DNA of 64,000 nt from Paenibacillus kribbensis (GCF_002240415.1 NZ_CP020028.1:620001-684000), one strand, 5' to 3'; positions 12,726-22,696 are shown, numbered from the stretch's first letter. Notes: a model not told the origin generated them from the sequence alone. Translations and numbers: made by a program.

Positions 12726-13472
12726 ATGATTACCAAATCAATTCCGAACATGTTTACCTTGGGTAACTTGTTTCTCGGAATGATCGCCATTTTATTGGCC
12801 GTAGACGGAAAATACAGTCTTGCCGCTATTATGGTCATTGTCGCCATGTTGTTGGATGGACTGGACGGAAGAATGGCCCGGGCGCTGAATGCCCAGAGCG
12901 AATTCGGTAAAGAACTGGACTCCTTATCAGATATGATATCTTTTGGTGTAGCTCCTGCAGTTATTATGTACATGGTTGCTTTTCATGATGCCAATTCGGC
13001 TTTGGCTTGGACGGTTACGGCCATTTTTCCGATGTGCGGAGCTTTGCGTTTGGCTCGATTTAACGTACGCCCCGGTGTACCAGGTTATTTCACCGGTTTG
13101 CCAATTCCGGCAGCAGGTGGCGTATTAGCCACTTTGTCCTTATTTCATAACGATATTTCATTGTTATACATGTCGATTGCCATGCTGCTGGTCTCTTATT
13201 TGATGGTCAGCTCCATGAGATATCCGAATTTTAAAAAGGTCGGCCTGCCGAAAAAAACGATCTGGATCGCTCCTTGGGTCGTGATTGCAGCGGTAGTGCT
13301 GGCTGTTAAATTTCCCGATCAGCTATCGAAACTGATTTTTGTTCCACTGGTATTGTATGCATTGTATGGAATGAAACTGAACATCCGTAAGCTTTCACGC
13401 AGACGTGGACGTGATCGGGAGCGTTCCAATCAGGAAGAACAGGACGATCAATATCGTCATTCGCAACGTTAG
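12726..13472 (+). CDS. pssA: CDP-diacylglycerol-serine O-phosphatidyltransferase
   Basis: A 248-residue membrane enzyme that makes phosphatidylserine, the precursor of phosphatidylethanolamine. The CDP-alcohol phosphotransferase signature DG-x2-AR-x8-G-x3-D-x3-D is exact: D47, G48, A51, R52, G61, D65, D69. Several hydrophobic helices follow, with a basic, charged C-terminal tail. I chose the ATG of MITKSIPNMF, with GAGGTG five bases upstream, because family similarity begins there; an ATG at 12696 with AAAGGA would add 10 residues. It lies 54 nt after disA and is followed by a terminator. Confidence 0.85.
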   Translation: MITKSIPNMFTLGNLFLGMIAILLAVDGKYSLAAIMVIVAMLLDGLDGRMARALNAQSEFGKELDSLSDMISFGVAPAVIMYMVAFHDANSALAWTVTAIFPMCGALRLARFNVRPGVPGYFTGLPIPAAGGVLATLSLFHNDISLLYMSIAMLLVSYLMVSSMRYPNFKKVGLPKKTIWIAPWVVIAAVVLAVKFPDQLSKLIFVPLVLYALYGMKLNIRKLSRRRGRDRERSNQEEQDDQYRHSQR

Positions 13473-13492
13473 TATCAGGCAAAAAATAAATG

Positions 13493-13538
13493 AGCATTTA
13501 TTTCCTTGAATCATCTCAGGGAGATAAATGTTTTTTTT
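13493..13538 (+). terminator. Terminator after pssA
   Basis: A stem of about 15 bp (catttatttccttga with tcagggagataaatg, two G-U pairs) is followed by eight Ts. Confidence 0.85.
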
Positions 13539-13662
13539 GTGCATAAAAAATGAAAACACAGGGTTAGCTGCGCGAGAATTGGATCATACTGGTAAGGAAA
13601 AAGGTGTATATCCAATAAATAGCAGGATGTATGAAAACAAATAAAGGAGGTATAGAGACTCG

Positions 13663-14748
13663 ATGTGGAGAAAGGCTATTTTAACTTTTACAGGATTGTG
13701 CGGAGCATGGTTTGGCTATACGTTGTATTATCGGGTAGGAGGTATCGTATCATGGATGCCGCAGTGGTTGAATGATGGTTCTTTACCGGGAATGGCCGTT
13801 TGGATGATTGCGGGAGCAGTGCTGTTTATGGCCGGTTGCTCATTCGCAGGGGCATCGGTGGCGAATCGGCTGCAGCAGGGTATTGAAGGCCTGGTACGGA
13901 TACCTATGAATGAGTTGCTGGCAGGGGTAATTGGACTAGCGGTGGGATTGATACTTTCCTTGGCAGTATACCCGCTCTTATCATGGTTGGGAGCACCCGG
14001 TCAACTGATTCAGACAGCCGTTACCATTGTATGTGGATATGTAGGATTGATGGTCGGTCTGGAAAAACGGGACGAGCTGTCATCCTTTTGGAGTTCTGGC
14101 TTTTTTGGCCGGGGAGCGGGCGTAGAAGAACGGAAGCTGGAGGAACATAAAATTTTGGACACCAGCGTCATTATAGATGGGCGTATTGCGGATATTTGCA
14201 AGACAGGCTTTATTGAGGGAACGATTGTGATTCCTGAATTTGTGTTGGAGGAGCTTCAGCATATTGCAGATTCATCTGATTTGCTTAAGCGTAATCGTGG
14301 ACGTCGGGGTCTGGATATTTTGAATAAAATCCAAAAAGAGCTGGATGTGAATGTGCTTATTTATGAAGGGGATTTTGAAGAAATTTCAGAGGTCGACAGT
14401 AAGCTGGTCAAGCTGGCAAAGGTGCTGGAGGGTAAAGTTGTAACCAATGATTTTAACCTGAATAAGGTATGCGAGCTTCAAGGTGTATCGGTGCTGAACA
14501 TTAACGATTTGGCGAATGCAGTCAAGCCTGTCGTATTGCCCGGTGAGGAAATTATGGTACAGATTATTAAAGACGGCAAGGAGCATGGACAGGGTGTAGC
14601 CTATCTGGATGATGGTACGATGATTGTTGTGGAGGGCGGACGTGACTATATCGGTTCCCTGATGGAGGTGCTGGTTACAAGTGTACTTCAGACCTCTGCA
14701 GGTCGTATGATCTTTGCTAAACCGAAATTATTGGAAAAAGCTCAATAA
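13663..14748 (+). CDS. yacL: PIN/TRAM-domain membrane protein (YacL family)
   Basis: A 361-residue protein with about four N-terminal transmembrane helices (roughly 5-25, 43-65, 85-108, 115-133). A PIN nuclease-like domain follows, with the conserved acidic motifs 'LDTSVIIDGRIADI', 'EFVLEELQ' and 'TNDFNLNKV', then a C-terminal TRAM RNA-binding domain ('ILPGEEIMVQIIKDG' type). Family members sit at this locus across Firmicutes; an RNase role is inferred from the domains and not shown. Start ATG with AAAGGAGGT. It leads into ispD 70 nt downstream. Confidence 0.88.
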   Translation: MWRKAILTFTGLCGAWFGYTLYYRVGGIVSWMPQWLNDGSLPGMAVWMIAGAVLFMAGCSFAGASVANRLQQGIEGLVRIPMNELLAGVIGLAVGLILSLAVYPLLSWLGAPGQLIQTAVTIVCGYVGLMVGLEKRDELSSFWSSGFFGRGAGVEERKLEEHKILDTSVIIDGRIADICKTGFIEGTIVIPEFVLEELQHIADSSDLLKRNRGRRGLDILNKIQKELDVNVLIYEGDFEEISEVDSKLVKLAKVLEGKVVTNDFNLNKVCELQGVSVLNINDLANAVKPVVLPGEEIMVQIIKDGKEHGQGVAYLDDGTMIVVEGGRDYIGSLMEVLVTSVLQTSAGRMIFAKPKLLEKAQ

Positions 14749-14818
14749 ACGCGGTATGATGAAGTAGATGTGTTATCATACGGATCGTACAAGTGCGATC
14801 AGGGCAGGAGTTATTTCA

Positions 14819-15517
14819 ATGAACAATCGGGTAGGGGTCGTTATTGTGGCGGCCGGGCGCGGCTCCCGTATGGGGACGCAGGAGAGTAAGCAATTTCTGC
14901 TTTTGCGGGACAAGCCCATCTTCATACATACACTTGAAATATTTGCAGCTATGCCCGAAGTGGATGAAATGGTGATGGTGACGGGAGCTGAAGATGTGGA
15001 GCGCTGTCGGGAATGGATTCGTCAATACCAGATCGGTAAAGAGGTGCAGGTAGTAGCTGGTGGCAGTGAACGCCAGCACTCGGTGTATCGCGGCCTGCGC
15101 CACTTGCATGCGGATTGGGTGATGGTGCATGATGGTGTGCGTCCATTGATCCAGCCCGAGCTTGTACGTTCATGTCTGGAGGCGGCCCAGCGTACCGGTG
15201 CTTCTGTAGCGGCAGTACCTGTAAAGGATACGGTCAAGCAAGTGAACGGGGATGGTATCATTACAGCAACGCCGGATCGCCGAAGTCTGTGGAGTATTCA
15301 AACGCCACAGACTTTTCGTCTTTCCGATTTGCTTCGTGCCTATGAGGAAGCGGAGCAGACGGGATTTTTGGGGACAGATGACTCTATGTTGGTGGAGCGG
15401 CTAGGCATTCCGGTTACGGTCGTTCAAGGCAGCTACAAGAACATCAAAATTACTACGCCTGAGGATTTGGACATGGCGGCGTTATGGGTAAAGACAGAGG
15501 GAGAGGATATCAAGTGA
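14819..15517 (+). CDS. ispD: 2-C-methyl-D-erythritol 4-phosphate cytidylyltransferase
   Basis: A 232-residue enzyme of the MEP isoprenoid pathway, converting MEP and CTP to CDP-ME. The nucleotide-binding loop AAGRGSRMG is near the N-terminus, followed by ESKQF with its conserved Lys, then 'VHDGVRPL' and 'QTPQTFR'. The start ATG (MNNRVGVV) has AGGAG nine bases upstream; a longer frame from 14768 has no ribosome site. Its stop overlaps the ispF GTG by 4 nt, giving translational coupling of consecutive-pathway enzymes. Confidence 0.94.
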   Translation: MNNRVGVVIVAAGRGSRMGTQESKQFLLLRDKPIFIHTLEIFAAMPEVDEMVMVTGAEDVERCREWIRQYQIGKEVQVVAGGSERQHSVYRGLRHLHADWVMVHDGVRPLIQPELVRSCLEAAQRTGASVAAVPVKDTVKQVNGDGIITATPDRRSLWSIQTPQTFRLSDLLRAYEEAEQTGFLGTDDSMLVERLGIPVTVVQGSYKNIKITTPEDLDMAALWVKTEGEDIK

Positions 15518-15990
15518 TCAGAGTAGGACAAGGATTTGACGTTCACCAGCTGGTAGAAGGAAGGCCATGCATCATCGGAGGCGTGAATATTCCGTATGAA
15601 AAAGGTTTGCTGGGTCATTCCGATGCAGATGTGCTGCTGCATGCCATTAGCGATGCCATCCTTGGCGCGCTTGGCTTGGGAGACATCGGAAAGCATTTTC
15701 CGGATAACGACCCGGAATTTAAGGATGCCGACAGCCTGAAGCTGCTGGAGCATGTCTGGGGCCTGGCTAAAGAGCGGGGGTATCGCTTGGGGAATATTGA
15801 TTCTACGATTATTGCGCAAAAGCCCAAGATGGCATCGTACATCCCGCAGATGAATGAAGTCATCGCCCGCGCGCTGGAAGCAGAGGAGCCATCCCAGGTC
15901 AACGTCAAGGCGACTACGACAGAGCAGCTTGGCTTTACCGGGCGGGGCGAAGGGATCGCGGCTCAATCGGTTGTCTGTCTTATCAAATAA
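15514..15990 (+). CDS. ispF: 2-C-methyl-D-erythritol 2,4-cyclodiphosphate synthase
   Basis: A 158-residue trimeric MEP-pathway enzyme that cyclises CDP-ME 2-phosphate. Metal ligands D9, H11 (GQGFDVHQ) and H43 are present, along with '[10 protein letters not shown]' and the C-terminal '[16 protein letters not shown]' signature. The start is GTG, overlapping the ispD stop as GTGA; family members begin at this position, while an earlier in-frame ATG at 15484 would add ten non-conserved residues. Confidence 0.93.
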   Translation: MIRVGQGFDVHQLVEGRPCIIGGVNIPYEKGLLGHSDADVLLHAISDAILGALGLGDIGKHFPDNDPEFKDADSLKLLEHVWGLAKERGYRLGNIDSTIIAQKPKMASYIPQMNEVIARALEAEEPSQVNVKATTTEQLGFTGRGEGIAAQSVVCLIK

Positions 15991-16029
15991 ATGCTATCAT
16001 CTTGAGTAATTCAATTTGGAGGAGATCAT

Positions 16030-17490
16030 ATGAGCACGGAAGTTCGTGTACGCTATGCACCAAGCCCTACAGGACATTTGCATATTGGAAATGCCAGAAC
16101 GGCATTATTTAATTATTTGTTTGCCCGCAATCAAGGCGGGAAATTTATTATTCGCATCGAAGACACAGATGTAAAGCGCAATATTGAGGGTGGAGAGGAA
16201 AGTCAGCTTAAATATTTGAAATGGTTGGGCATGGATTGGGATGAGAGTGTAGACGTGGGAGGCGAGTTTGGACCTTATCGCCAGACCGAACGCTTGGACA
16301 TATACAAAACATACTGGCAGGATTTGCTGGATCGTGGTTTGGCCTACCGCTGCTATTGCACGGAGGAGGAACTGGAACGCGAGCGTGAAGAGCAGACGGC
16401 ACGTGGGGAAACACCACGCTATTCTGGAAAGCACCGTGACTTAACAGAAGAACAGTGTCAGGCATTTGAGGCAGAGGGCCGTGTGCCAAGCATTCGTTTT
16501 CGTGTACCGGAGAACCGCGAGTATACGTTTGACGATATCGTTAAAGGTCAAATTACGTTCAATTCCAAGGAGAGCGGCGATTTTGTTATCGTCAAAAAAG
16601 ACGGTATTCCGACATACAACTTCGCTGTAGCAGTTGACGATTATTTGATGAAAATATCACATGTACTACGGGGTGAGGATCATGTTTCCAATACACCGCG
16701 GCAGTTGATGATTTTTGAAGCTCTCGGCTGGGAGCCTCCACGTTTTGGTCATATGACGCTGATCGTAGGCGAGGATCACAAAAAGCTCAGCAAACGTAAC
16801 GAGTCCATTATTCAGTTCATGGAGCAGTATGACAAGCTGGGCTATCTGCCGGAAGCTATATTCAACTTTATTGCGCTGCTGGGCTGGTCCCCGGAAGGCG
16901 AAGAAGAGATCTATGATCGGGAGCAACTGATTTCAATTTTCGATCCCAATCGTTTGTCCAAAAGCCCGGCCGTATTTGACACGAACAAGCTTGCTTACCT
17001 GAACAATCACTATATTAAAAAGGCTGATCCTGAGCGGATTGCCAGCATGGCGATTCCGCATTTGCAGGCAGCGGGGCTGTTGCCGACTGAATTGTCGGCA
17101 GAACAGCAGGATTGGGCTAAGGCCCTCGTTCGCTTATATCAAGAGCAGATGACTTCTGCGTCCGATATTGTAGCGTTGTCTGAGCTGTTTTTCCGTTCAC
17201 ATCTGGAGATGGATGCCGAAGCGGCGGCTGTGCTGGCCGAAGAGCAGGTTCCTGAGGTGCTTAGAGCCTTTGCCGGCAAGGTTGAAGCAAGCGAGGAGTT
17301 TACTGCTCCACAAATGGCCAAGCTGATCAAGGAAGTTCAAAAGGAAACTGGCTTTAAGGGTAAACAGCTGTTCATGCCGATTCGTGTGGCTCTTACAGGT
17401 CAAACTCATGGTCGGGATCTGAACGAAACCATCTATTTGCTTGGACGTGACAAGGTGTTGGACCGACTTAAGGCACAAATTAAAGGCTGA
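16030..17490 (+). CDS. gltX: Glutamyl-tRNA synthetase
   Basis: A 486-residue class I synthetase. The HIGH-type motif HIGN is at 18-21 and the KMSKS equivalent KLSKR at 252-256, followed by the helical anticodon-binding domain. In Firmicutes this enzyme normally charges both tRNA-Glu and tRNA-Gln, the latter corrected by GatCAB. ATG with GGAGGAG. It lies 39 nt after ispF; downstream comes a separate promoter and the Cys T-box, so cysE is not simply an extension of this transcript. Confidence 0.96.
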   Translation: MSTEVRVRYAPSPTGHLHIGNARTALFNYLFARNQGGKFIIRIEDTDVKRNIEGGEESQLKYLKWLGMDWDESVDVGGEFGPYRQTERLDIYKTYWQDLLDRGLAYRCYCTEEELEREREEQTARGETPRYSGKHRDLTEEQCQAFEAEGRVPSIRFRVPENREYTFDDIVKGQITFNSKESGDFVIVKKDGIPTYNFAVAVDDYLMKISHVLRGEDHVSNTPRQLMIFEALGWEPPRFGHMTLIVGEDHKKLSKRNESIIQFMEQYDKLGYLPEAIFNFIALLGWSPEGEEEIYDREQLISIFDPNRLSKSPAVFDTNKLAYLNNHYIKKADPERIASMAIPHLQAAGLLPTELSAEQQDWAKALVRLYQEQMTSASDIVALSELFFRSHLEMDAEAAAVLAEEQVPEVLRAFAGKVEASEEFTAPQMAKLIKEVQKETGFKGKQLFMPIRVALTGQTHGRDLNETIYLLGRDKVLDRLKAQIKG

Positions 17491-17496
17491 TATTTC

Positions 17497-17525
17497 TTGT
17501 CAATTTGTTGTCTTTTCGCTATAAT
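17497..17525 (+). promoter_or_regulatory. Sigma-A promoter of the cysE-cysS operon
   Basis: TTGTCA at 17497-17502, 17-nt spacer, perfect TATAAT at 17520-17525. It lies 6 nt after the gltX stop and directly before the T-box leader. Confidence 0.8.
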
Positions 17526-17529
17526 GACT

Positions 17530-17856
17530 CCATTGATACGGATTGATATTTACGTGTAAAGGCTGCGAACAGGAGAAGTACACTGCATATGGGCATCTGC
17601 CAGAGAGGACGGCCGAGGGAAACCCCGGGCTGGAAGCCGTCCAGATGACCTGCGGAGGAAATGCACCTGGGAGCCGTGCGCCCGAACCCTAATTAGCACC
17701 AACCGCTGGTTGTGGCAAGGGCGTGCCGAGTCGTTCCCGTTACCGGACGCCAAAGACGGACTTCTCTGCTTTTTAGGTAGCAGATATGTCCGAAGCAGAG
17801 TGGAACCACGTTCATGCGTCTCTGCAGCTTAGGCTGCGGAGGCGCTTTTTCATTTT
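17530..17856 (+). promoter_or_regulatory. Cysteine T-box riboswitch
   Basis: tRNA-responsive leader upstream of cysE-cysS. Stem I starts near 'aggagaagta' (17571), with the AG-bulge segment 'agagag' at about 17602 and a GC-rich apical hairpin. The 3' side of the specifier loop reads 'gaggaaaTGCacc', which puts the specifier codon UGC (Cys) at 17662-17664. The conserved T-box AGAGTGGAACCACG is at 17797-17810. It is followed by the competing terminator stem (gcgtctctgcagc with gctgcggaggcgc) and a T run. Uncharged tRNA-Cys is expected to favour antitermination. Confidence 0.9.
17816..17856 (+). terminator. T-box regulated terminator
   Basis: A near-perfect 13-bp stem with TTAG loop is followed by five Ts. 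Its 5' arm overlaps the bases after the T-box that would form the antiterminator. Confidence 0.88.
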
Positions 17857-17976
17857 TATCAGATTCAGACTCGACATAGATTGAAAAATGTCGAAGAATG
17901 CTGATGGATGCGAAAATTGGCGAAACGTGAAGTTTGTGAAGATGCGGCAAGGATATAGAGGGAGTAGGAGGGCGAC

Positions 17977-18648
17977 ATGTTCAGACATATCAAATCCGAC
18001 ATTCAGACTGTTTTGGATAATGATCCGGCCGCCCGGAGTAAGCTGGAGGTCATTTTTACGTATTCCGGCGTTCATGCCCTTTGGGCACACCGAATCGCAC
18101 ATTGGTTTTACTTACGAAAGTGGTGTACTCTAGCTCGTGTTATATCTCAGGTATCGCGGTTTATGACAGGCATTGAAATTCATCCTGGCGCTCGTATCGG
18201 AGATCGGCTGTTCATTGACCATGGTATGGGAGTGGTCATCGGTGAAACCTGTGAGATTGGCGACGATGTCGTATTGTATCAGGGGGTCACTCTTGGAGGG
18301 ACCGGAAAAGAGAAGGGGAAGCGCCATCCCACTATTGGGAATAATGTAGTTATAGGCTCTGGCGCCAAGATATTGGGATCTTTTACAATTGGGGCGCAGT
18401 CCAACATTGGCTCCAACTCGGTTGTACTTAAAGAGGTTCCGCCTAACAGTACGGTAGTGGGGATACCGGGGCGAGTGGTCAGACAGGATGGCAGACGTCC
18501 AGACCGACTTAGTCATCAGCTGCCTGATCCGGTCGTCGATTCTATACGTGCTCTTCAATTGGAAATAGAACGTTTACGTGCAGAATTGTCTGATTTGAAG
18601 GATGAGCAATCTGCTCGGAAACATCAGGTGACCCAAGAGAATAAATGA
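17977..18648 (+). CDS. cysE: Serine O-acetyltransferase
   Basis: A 223-residue enzyme that makes O-acetylserine, the direct precursor of cysteine. An N-terminal helical domain is followed by a left-handed beta-helix of hexapeptide repeats (about 65-170), with the catalytic '[10 protein letters not shown]' and '[19 protein letters not shown]' segments. The C-terminal tail is charged and helical. The ATG follows 'ggagggcgac'. It is the first gene after the Cys T-box, and cysS follows 33 nt downstream. Confidence 0.94.
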   Translation: MFRHIKSDIQTVLDNDPAARSKLEVIFTYSGVHALWAHRIAHWFYLRKWCTLARVISQVSRFMTGIEIHPGARIGDRLFIDHGMGVVIGETCEIGDDVVLYQGVTLGGTGKEKGKRHPTIGNNVVIGSGAKILGSFTIGAQSNIGSNSVVLKEVPPNSTVVGIPGRVVRQDGRRPDRLSHQLPDPVVDSIRALQLEIERLRAELSDLKDEQSARKHQVTQENK

Positions 18649-18681
18649 CAAGGATAATTTTCATGAGGGAGGAACATAACG

Positions 18682-20085
18682 ATGCCGCTTCAAATTTATA
18701 ATACAATGACGAGGAGTCGGGAGCCTTTTGTGCCACTGGAGCCTGGAAAGGTTAAAATGTATGTATGCGGACCTACCGTGTATGATTATATTCATATTGG
18801 TAATGCACGACCTGTAATTGTGTTTGACGTGGTACGCAGCTACCTGGAGTATTTGGGCTATGATGTGAACTATGTAGTGAATTTTACAGATGTCGATGAT
18901 AAGCTGATCCGCAAAGCTCGGGAACTTGATATGGAGGTTCCGGCAGTTGCCGAGAAATTTATTGCAGCCTATCATGAGGATCTGACTGGATTGAATGTTC
19001 CTGCCGCCAGCATAAATCCGCGCGTAACAGAGAGCATGGAGCTGATTGTTGATTTTATTAAGGAACTGGTAGACAAAGGCTATGCCTATGAGAATGATGG
19101 CGATGTGTTCTATCGGACCAAAAAGTTCAAAGATTACGGACAACTGTCAGGTCAAAATCTGGAGGAGCTTCAGTTCGGAATTCGCATCCATGTGGATGAG
19201 CGTAAGGAAAATGCCGAAGATTTTGTACTCTGGAAGGCAGCAAAGCCGGGAGAAATTTATTGGTCGAGCCCTTGGGGAGATGGACGACCGGGTTGGCATA
19301 TCGAATGCTCGGCTATGGCTCGCCATTATTTGGGGGATACGCTGGACATCCATGGAGGCGGACAGGATTTGCAATTTCCGCATCATGAATGTGAATGCGC
19401 GCAATCCGAAGCGATTACGGGCAAGCCATTGGCCCGCTACTGGATGCATAACGGATATATTCGCATTGATAATGAAAAAATGTCGAAATCGCTCGGTAAC
19501 GGTATTTTGGTTAAAGATCTGCGTGCTCGTCACAAGCCCGAGGCTTTACGCTATTTTATGCTGTCGACACATTACCGCAATCCGTTGAACTACAACCAAG
19601 AGACGATGAGTCAGGCGGAGAACAGTGTCGAACGGATTGCCAATGCAGTCGCCAACGTAAAGCATCGTTTAGCCAATGCTTTGAAAGGTAATGAAGAAGT
19701 ATCGGCTGGGCTGCAAACGAAGCTTGACGGGATTTTGCAGCAGTTTGGCGAAAAAATGGATGATGATTTCAATACACCTGATGCGATTACTGCGGTATTC
19801 GAATGGGTCAGCGAAGCCAACCATCTGTTGCAGCGTGATGTTGTCAATCAGGCAGAATTGCAGGCCGTGCTGCATACCTTTGATTCGATGAATAAAGTAC
19901 TTCGTATATATTCGGAACCCAAAGAAGAGCTGTTGGATGATGAAATTGAGCAATTAATCGCAGAACGTGTCGAAGCTCGTAAAACCAAAAACTGGGGCAG
20001 AGCTGATGAAATTCGCGATCTGCTGGCTGCTAAAGGCATTGTGCTTGAGGATACGGCGCAGGGTATGCGGTGGCGGCGAAAATGA
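18682..20085 (+). CDS. cysS: Cysteinyl-tRNA synthetase
   Basis: A 467-residue class I synthetase. Zn-binding C29 in 'MYVCGPTVYD', HIGN at 38-41 and KMSKS at 266-270. The zinc residues 'GWHIECSAM' and 'GGGQDLQFPHHECECAQSE' are present. ATG with GGGAGGAAC. Its stop overlaps the mrnC start as ATGA. The upstream T-box senses the charging state of its own tRNA substrate. Confidence 0.96.
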   Translation: MPLQIYNTMTRSREPFVPLEPGKVKMYVCGPTVYDYIHIGNARPVIVFDVVRSYLEYLGYDVNYVVNFTDVDDKLIRKARELDMEVPAVAEKFIAAYHEDLTGLNVPAASINPRVTESMELIVDFIKELVDKGYAYENDGDVFYRTKKFKDYGQLSGQNLEELQFGIRIHVDERKENAEDFVLWKAAKPGEIYWSSPWGDGRPGWHIECSAMARHYLGDTLDIHGGGQDLQFPHHECECAQSEAITGKPLARYWMHNGYIRIDNEKMSKSLGNGILVKDLRARHKPEALRYFMLSTHYRNPLNYNQETMSQAENSVERIANAVANVKHRLANALKGNEEVSAGLQTKLDGILQQFGEKMDDDFNTPDAITAVFEWVSEANHLLQRDVVNQAELQAVLHTFDSMNKVLRIYSEPKEELLDDEIEQLIAERVEARKTKNWGRADEIRDLLAAKGIVLEDTAQGMRWRRK

Positions 20086-20540
20086 ATGATAAGCCACTGA
20101 ATACGGGGGCTTTGGAGGACGCGGGAAACTGGTTCCCGTATCCTGCGTCCAAACCGGCCCGTCTGATGCCTCCCATTGCGTTAGCTTACATTGGCGATGC
20201 CGTGTATGAGGTCGCCGTCCGTCAATATTTGTTGGCACAGCCCAACCTGCGCCCCAATCATTTGCATCGCCGAGCCACAGGGCTAGTCTCCGCGAAGGCG
20301 CAGAGCCGTATGTTGGGACTGCTGGAAAAGGTGCTGACGGAGGAAGAGTGCGACATTGTCCGGCAAGGAAGAAATGCCAAGTCAGGCAGCCTGCCCAAAA
20401 ATGCGGATGTACTTGAGTACCGTCACGCGACTGCGCTGGAGGCACTGATCGGCTTTCTCTATAGCGATGGGCGCTTGGACAGATTGAGAGAATTGATCAC
20501 GTACGGTATTGCACAAATGGAAAATACAGAAAAATCATAA
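20082..20540 (+). CDS. mrnC: Mini-ribonuclease III
   Basis: A 152-residue homodimeric RNase III-like catalytic domain without a dsRNA-binding domain; in Bacillus it trims both ends of 23S rRNA. The RNase III signature is 'LAYIGDAVYEVAVR', with a second acidic segment 'TALEALIGFLY'. I take the ATG overlapping the cysS stop; a GTG at 20070 is possible. It is embedded in the T-box-controlled Cys operon, as in Bacillus. Confidence 0.9.
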   Translation: MNDKPLNTGALEDAGNWFPYPASKPARLMPPIALAYIGDAVYEVAVRQYLLAQPNLRPNHLHRRATGLVSAKAQSRMLGLLEKVLTEEECDIVRQGRNAKSGSLPKNADVLEYRHATALEALIGFLYSDGRLDRLRELITYGIAQMENTEKS

Positions 20541-20595
20541 TTGGGAACGGATCAGATGGATTTTGTATCTGACGTTTCCCGGGAGGAAGCTAGAT

Positions 20596-21342
20596 ATGGA
20601 AGAAGAATGGATTGCCGGTAAGCATTCGGTAACGGAGGCATTACGTTCAGGCAGAACGATCAATAAAATATGGATTGCAGACAATGCGCAAAAGCATTTG
20701 ACACTACCGATTACAGCTGAGGCCCAAAAAGCAGGAATCATTGTTCAGCAGGTGGACAAGCGTAAGCTGGATCAAATGGTACCGGGGATTCAGCATCAGG
20801 GGGTAGTTGCACAGGCTGCGCCTTTTGCCTATGCTGAAGTGGAAGAATTGCTCGCCAATGCCCGTGATAAAGGGGAAGAGCCGTTTTTGATTTTGTTGGA
20901 TGAAATTGAAGACCCGCATAATCTGGGCTCCATCCTTCGTACGGCGGATTGTACAGGAGCGCATGGTGTTATTGTGCCTAAAAGGCGTTCGGCAGCCGTA
21001 ACTGTAACGGTGTCCAAAACATCGGCAGGTGCTGTTGAGTATGTCCCGGTGGCGCGTGTGAATAATTTGGGGCAAACCATTGACCGTCTTAAAGAAGAAG
21101 GTGTATGGGTAGTTGGCACGGATGTGGCAGCGACCGACCCTGTTTTTGGGAATGGAGTATTCACGGGGCCGGTGGCCATTGTCATCGGCAACGAAAATAA
21201 AGGAATGGGTCGTTTGATTCGTGAAAAATGCGACGTGCTCGTCAAGCTGCCGATGGCGGGGCAAATCAATTCCCTGAATGCTTCTGTAGCTGCAGGTGTC
21301 GTGATGTACGAAGTATTGCGCGGACGACAGGCACGGGGCTAA
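20596..21342 (+). CDS. rlmB: 23S rRNA 2'-O-methyltransferase, TrmH/SpoU family
   Basis: A 248-residue SPOUT methyltransferase with an N-terminal substrate-binding domain (GKHSVTEAL at about 8-16) and a knotted C-terminal domain. The three SpoU motifs are visible: 'DPHNLGSILRTAD', 'IVIGNENKGMG' and 'LPMAGQINSLNASVAAG'. By homology it methylates G2251 of 23S rRNA. The start ATG (MEEEWIAGKHSV) follows GGGAGGAAG; an upstream extension is not conserved. rae1 begins 4 nt after the stop. Confidence 0.88.
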   Translation: MEEEWIAGKHSVTEALRSGRTINKIWIADNAQKHLTLPITAEAQKAGIIVQQVDKRKLDQMVPGIQHQGVVAQAAPFAYAEVEELLANARDKGEEPFLILLDEIEDPHNLGSILRTADCTGAHGVIVPKRRSAAVTVTVSKTSAGAVEYVPVARVNNLGQTIDRLKEEGVWVVGTDVAATDPVFGNGVFTGPVAIVIGNENKGMGRLIREKCDVLVKLPMAGQINSLNASVAAGVVMYEVLRGRQARG

Positions 21343-21346
21343 CGAT

Positions 21347-21868
21347 ATGGCTGACACGCGGGATGTTCTGCTTGTGGACGGTTACAACATGATTGGAGCC
21401 TGGCCCGAACTTTCCGCACTGGTACAGTCTGGTATGCAGGAAGCGAGGGACAGACTTCTCGAACGACTCGCAGATCATCAGGCGTATTCCGGCAGAAGAG
21501 TCATCGTCGTATTTGATGCTTACAGGGTGCCAGGATTGGGTAAAACTTTTGCCCAGAGTAAAGTCCAGATTTATTTTACGAGAGAAAAAGAGACAGCAGA
21601 CGAGTGCATCGAGCGATTGGTTCGGGAACTAAGCAGCAAGAGGAGAAGCATTTACGTAGCGACAAGTGATCAGGTAGAGCAGCATGTCGCCTTTGGCCAG
21701 GGAGCACTCAGGGTATCGGCGCGGGAACTGCTCATCGAGATTGAGGAATCCGAAAGGGAAGTACAGAAGCGAATTCAGCAGGATAGCGCCAAATTGTCCC
21801 GTAACTCGCTGGATGCCAAGCTGAGCCCGGAGCTTCGAAAGCTGTTTGAACGATGGAGAAGAGAATAA
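21347..21868 (+). CDS. rae1: Rae1, ribosome-associated NYN-domain endoribonuclease
   Basis: A 173-residue NYN/PIN-like protein (formerly YacP). The N-terminal 'LLVDGYNMIGAWPEL' contains the conserved Asp (D11) and Asn (N14); further acidic motifs are 'VVFDAY' and 'ATSDQVEQ'. In Bacillus, Rae1 cleaves certain mRNAs in the ribosomal A site. The C-terminal part is helical and charged. It sits 4 nt after rlmB and probably ends the T-box operon. Confidence 0.88.
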   Translation: MADTRDVLLVDGYNMIGAWPELSALVQSGMQEARDRLLERLADHQAYSGRRVIVVFDAYRVPGLGKTFAQSKVQIYFTREKETADECIERLVRELSSKRRSIYVATSDQVEQHVAFGQGALRVSARELLIEIEESEREVQKRIQQDSAKLSRNSLDAKLSPELRKLFERWRRE

Positions 21869-21944
21869 TCCAGTAATTGGTCGCCCCTCCATTTTGAAAC
21901 CATTGACAATTTTGTTAGCGCTCTTCTTTTTTAGGCTGTTGTGG

Positions 21945-21974
21945 TTGACGGTATCAGGTTGCATCGCGTATACT
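21945..21974 (+). promoter_or_regulatory. Candidate sigma-A promoter of sigH
   Basis: TTGACG at 21945-21950, an 18-nt spacer and TATACT at 21969-21974, about 57 nt before the chosen sigH start. No AbrB site can be judged by eye. Confidence 0.65.
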
Positions 21975-22030
21975 TGTCGTATATTTGAGAGAGTAACGGG
22001 TACCTTGCGTTGCAGCCGGAGGGATTGTTA

Positions 22031-22675
22031 GTGAGTGTGGACCTCAAGGATATCATGTTGTCAAAGTTTGATTACAAAAATGATGAAGACATTGTCGGAG
22101 CAGTCCATGAAGGTGATGGGGAGGCGCTGGAGTTCCTGATTAATAAGTACCGGAACTTTGTGCGGGCCAAGGCCAGATCCTACTTCCTGATCGGCGCCGA
22201 TCGCGAGGATATTATTCAGGAGGGCATGATTGGTCTCTACAAATCCATTCGTGATTTTAAGGGAGACAAGCTTTCTTCGTTCAAGGCCTTTGCCGAGTTA
22301 TGCATTACGCGACAGATTATTACGGCAATCAAGACGGCTACACGCCAAAAGCACATTCCTCTGAATTCTTACGTATCTCTGGACAAGCCCATCTATGATG
22401 AAGAGTCAGATCGGACGTTGCTCGATGTGATTTGCGGAACACAAGTAAGCGACCCTGAGGAACTAATTATCAATCAGGAAGAGTTCGTAGGGCTCGAGGA
22501 CAAGATGTCGGAAATTCTGAGCGAGCTGGAACGAAAGGTGCTTATGCTGTATCTGGACGGACGCTCGTATCAGGAGATTGCAGAGGATCTTGACCGTCAT
22601 GTAAAATCGATTGATAATGCACTGCAACGGGTCAAGCGTAAACTTGAAAAGTATCTGGAAGTAAGGGATAGTTGA
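22031..22675 (+). CDS. sigH: RNA polymerase sigma-H factor
   Basis: A 214-residue sigma factor for the transition to stationary phase and early sporulation. Region 2 contains 'ALEFLINKYRNFVRAKARSY' and 'GADREDIIQEGMIGL'; region 4 contains 'LDGRSYQEIAEDLDRHVKSIDN'. Several non-ATG starts are in frame (TTG 22010, TTG 22025, GTG 22031, GTG 22037). I choose GTG 22031 because GGAGGG lies 7 nt upstream. A terminator follows. Confidence 0.92.
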   Translation: MSVDLKDIMLSKFDYKNDEDIVGAVHEGDGEALEFLINKYRNFVRAKARSYFLIGADREDIIQEGMIGLYKSIRDFKGDKLSSFKAFAELCITRQIITAIKTATRQKHIPLNSYVSLDKPIYDEESDRTLLDVICGTQVSDPEELIINQEEFVGLEDKMSEILSELERKVLMLYLDGRSYQEIAEDLDRHVKSIDNALQRVKRKLEKYLEVRDS

Positions 22676-22696
22676 AAGTAGAGGCTGACAAGGAAA

